In this document: positions 63,425-64,000 of the stretch, in pieces
Layout: every line of letters begins with the position of its first letter
How positions within the stretch are numbered: the stretch's first letter is position 1
NCBI RefSeq assembly: GCF_016905445.1
Contig: NZ_JAFEXF010000003.1
Coordinates: 62,001 to 126,000, forward strand
Reading direction: 5' to 3'
Origin: Streptomyces sp. G44
GTDB lineage: Bacteria > Actinomycetota > Actinomycetes > Streptomycetales > Streptomycetaceae
DNA: 64,000 nt
Program-made: the position numbers and the translations under genes
Notes under the pieces: generated by a model
What the model was told of the DNA's origin: nothing
The model's database searches: none
The model's input: only the letters and a program-made list of their open reading frames with translations

Positions 63425-64000
63425 CTAGAAACGGCCGTCCTGGCAGCGCGCCAGCCAGTCCGAGGCCGCGGCGAACTCCCCGTCCGAGGTGCCGGGCCGC
63501 AGCGGCCGTGTGTCCGCAGGTGTCACCCCGGCCCGCGGGTACGAGCCGAGGAAGCGCACCTGCGGGCAGATCCGCTTGAGTCCCATCAGGGCCTCGCCGA
63601 CGCGGCGGTCCGTGATGTGCCCCTCGGCGTCCACCGAGAAGCAGTAGTTGCCGATGCCCTGGCCGGTCGGGCGCGATTCGATCCGCATGAGGTTGACGCC
63701 CCGCACGGCGAACTCCTGGAGCAGTTCGAGCAGGGCGCCGGGGTGGTCGTCGCCCAGCCAGATGACCACGGAGGTCTTGTCGGCGCCGGTCGGCGCGGCC
63801 GGGCGCGCGGGGCGGCCGGCCAGGACGAAGCGCGTGGCGGCGTTCGCCGCGTCGTGGATGTCGCTCACCAGCGGTTCGAGGCCGTACGTGGCCGCCGCGA
63901 ACTCACCCGCGAAGGCGGCGTCGAAGCGGCCCTCCTGGACCAGGCGGGCACCGTCGGCGTTCGAGGCGGCCGACTCCCACAGCGCGTCCGGGAGATGGGC
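63425..64000 (-). CDS. pheA: Prephenate dehydratase, C-terminal part (5' end outside window)
   Basis: 192 codons, open to the window edge, which is where the gene continues. The C-terminal part of the dehydratase domain and the ACT domain are visible: AAFAGEFAAATYGLEPLVSDIHDAANAATRF, then KTSVVIWLGDDHPGALLELLQEFAVRGVNLMRIESRP, the ESRP motif that binds phenylalanine for feedback control. The enzyme makes phenylpyruvate from prephenate. Confident of identity. Confidence 0.95.
   Translation of the reverse strand, partial: AHLPDALWESAASNADGARLVQEGRFDAAFAGEFAAATYGLEPLVSDIHDAANAATRFVLAGRPARPAAPTGADKTSVVIWLGDDHPGALLELLQEFAVRGVNLMRIESRPTGQGIGNYCFSVDAEGHITDRRVGEALMGLKRICPQVRFLGSYPRAGVTPADTRPLRPGTSDGEFAAASDWLARCQDGRF

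Overview
The window is a high-GC actinobacterial chromosome segment that I read as Streptomyces, from the central core near oriC. The codon bias is GC-rich in third positions, with GTG and TTG starts. It carries sporulation genes (ssgR-ssgA), actinobacterial gene orders (femX, rpsF-ssb-rpsR-rplI, dnaB, cydAB-cydDC, serS-pheA) and several copies of the 14-bp parS palindrome GTTTCACGTGAAAC, which Streptomyces concentrates around its origin. I see no prophage, insertion sequence, CRISPR array or biosynthetic cluster. Most of the sequence is vertically inherited core, and the unusual content is mostly in the non-coding DNA.

Layout. 1-5.1 kb: cell-envelope genes (penicillin-binding protein tail, GT87 glycosyltransferase, femX, an alanine-racemase-like protein, a small membrane protein). 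5.4-10.6 kb: rpsF-ssb-rpsR-rplI, then an opposing MATE exporter, then dnaB. 10.7-19.3 kb: a DrrAB-type ABC exporter with its MerR regulator, a serine hydrolase, acetyltransferases, a MarR/MFS divergent pair and a haem-binding-like protein. 19.3-27 kb: HAD phosphatase, flavohaemoprotein, Nudix, LysR, a Cys/Met PLP lyase and small membrane proteins. 26.5-28 kb: ssgR-ssgA. 28-32 kb: YibE/F membrane protein and thiC under a TPP riboswitch. 32-37.3 kb: phosphatase, LacI regulator, hisC-like aminotransferase, cyclophilin-like protein. 37.5-46.1 kb: Rex-controlled cytochrome bd genes (cydA, cydB, fused cydDC) followed by a GAF sensor kinase. 46.3-50.7 kb: M23 peptidase, HAD hydrolase, LLM oxidoreductase, KptA. 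50.9-55.4 kb: a translationally coupled minus-strand operon (M24 peptidase, hydrolase-SDR fusion, di-iron-like protein, then MerR). 55.7-59.3 kb: two successive ABC-2 exporters. 59.6-64 kb: tRNA-Ser(GCU), a roughly 0.9-kb array of 30-bp repeats, HAD hydrolase, serS and the 3' part of pheA.

Chromosome biology runs through the window. Six exact parS sites and one near-exact one lie between 0.6 and 40.3 kb, and two of the exact sites overlap translation starts. Three intergenic regions hold DnaA-box clusters: before dnaB, between kptA and the merR gene, and between serS and pheA. The last is the strongest, and from gene context it may be the counterpart of the DnaA-titrating cluster described in S. 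coelicolor. Replication (dnaB, ssb), segregation (parS) and sporulation division (ssgA) elements therefore sit together.

The least-described features are the 30-bp array beside tRNA-Ser, the start codons inside parS, the long Gly/Ala linker in CydDC, and the hydrolase-SDR / di-iron / M24 operon. Start sites were chosen from ribosome-binding sites and family lengths. All functions are from sequence reading only, and no database search was run.
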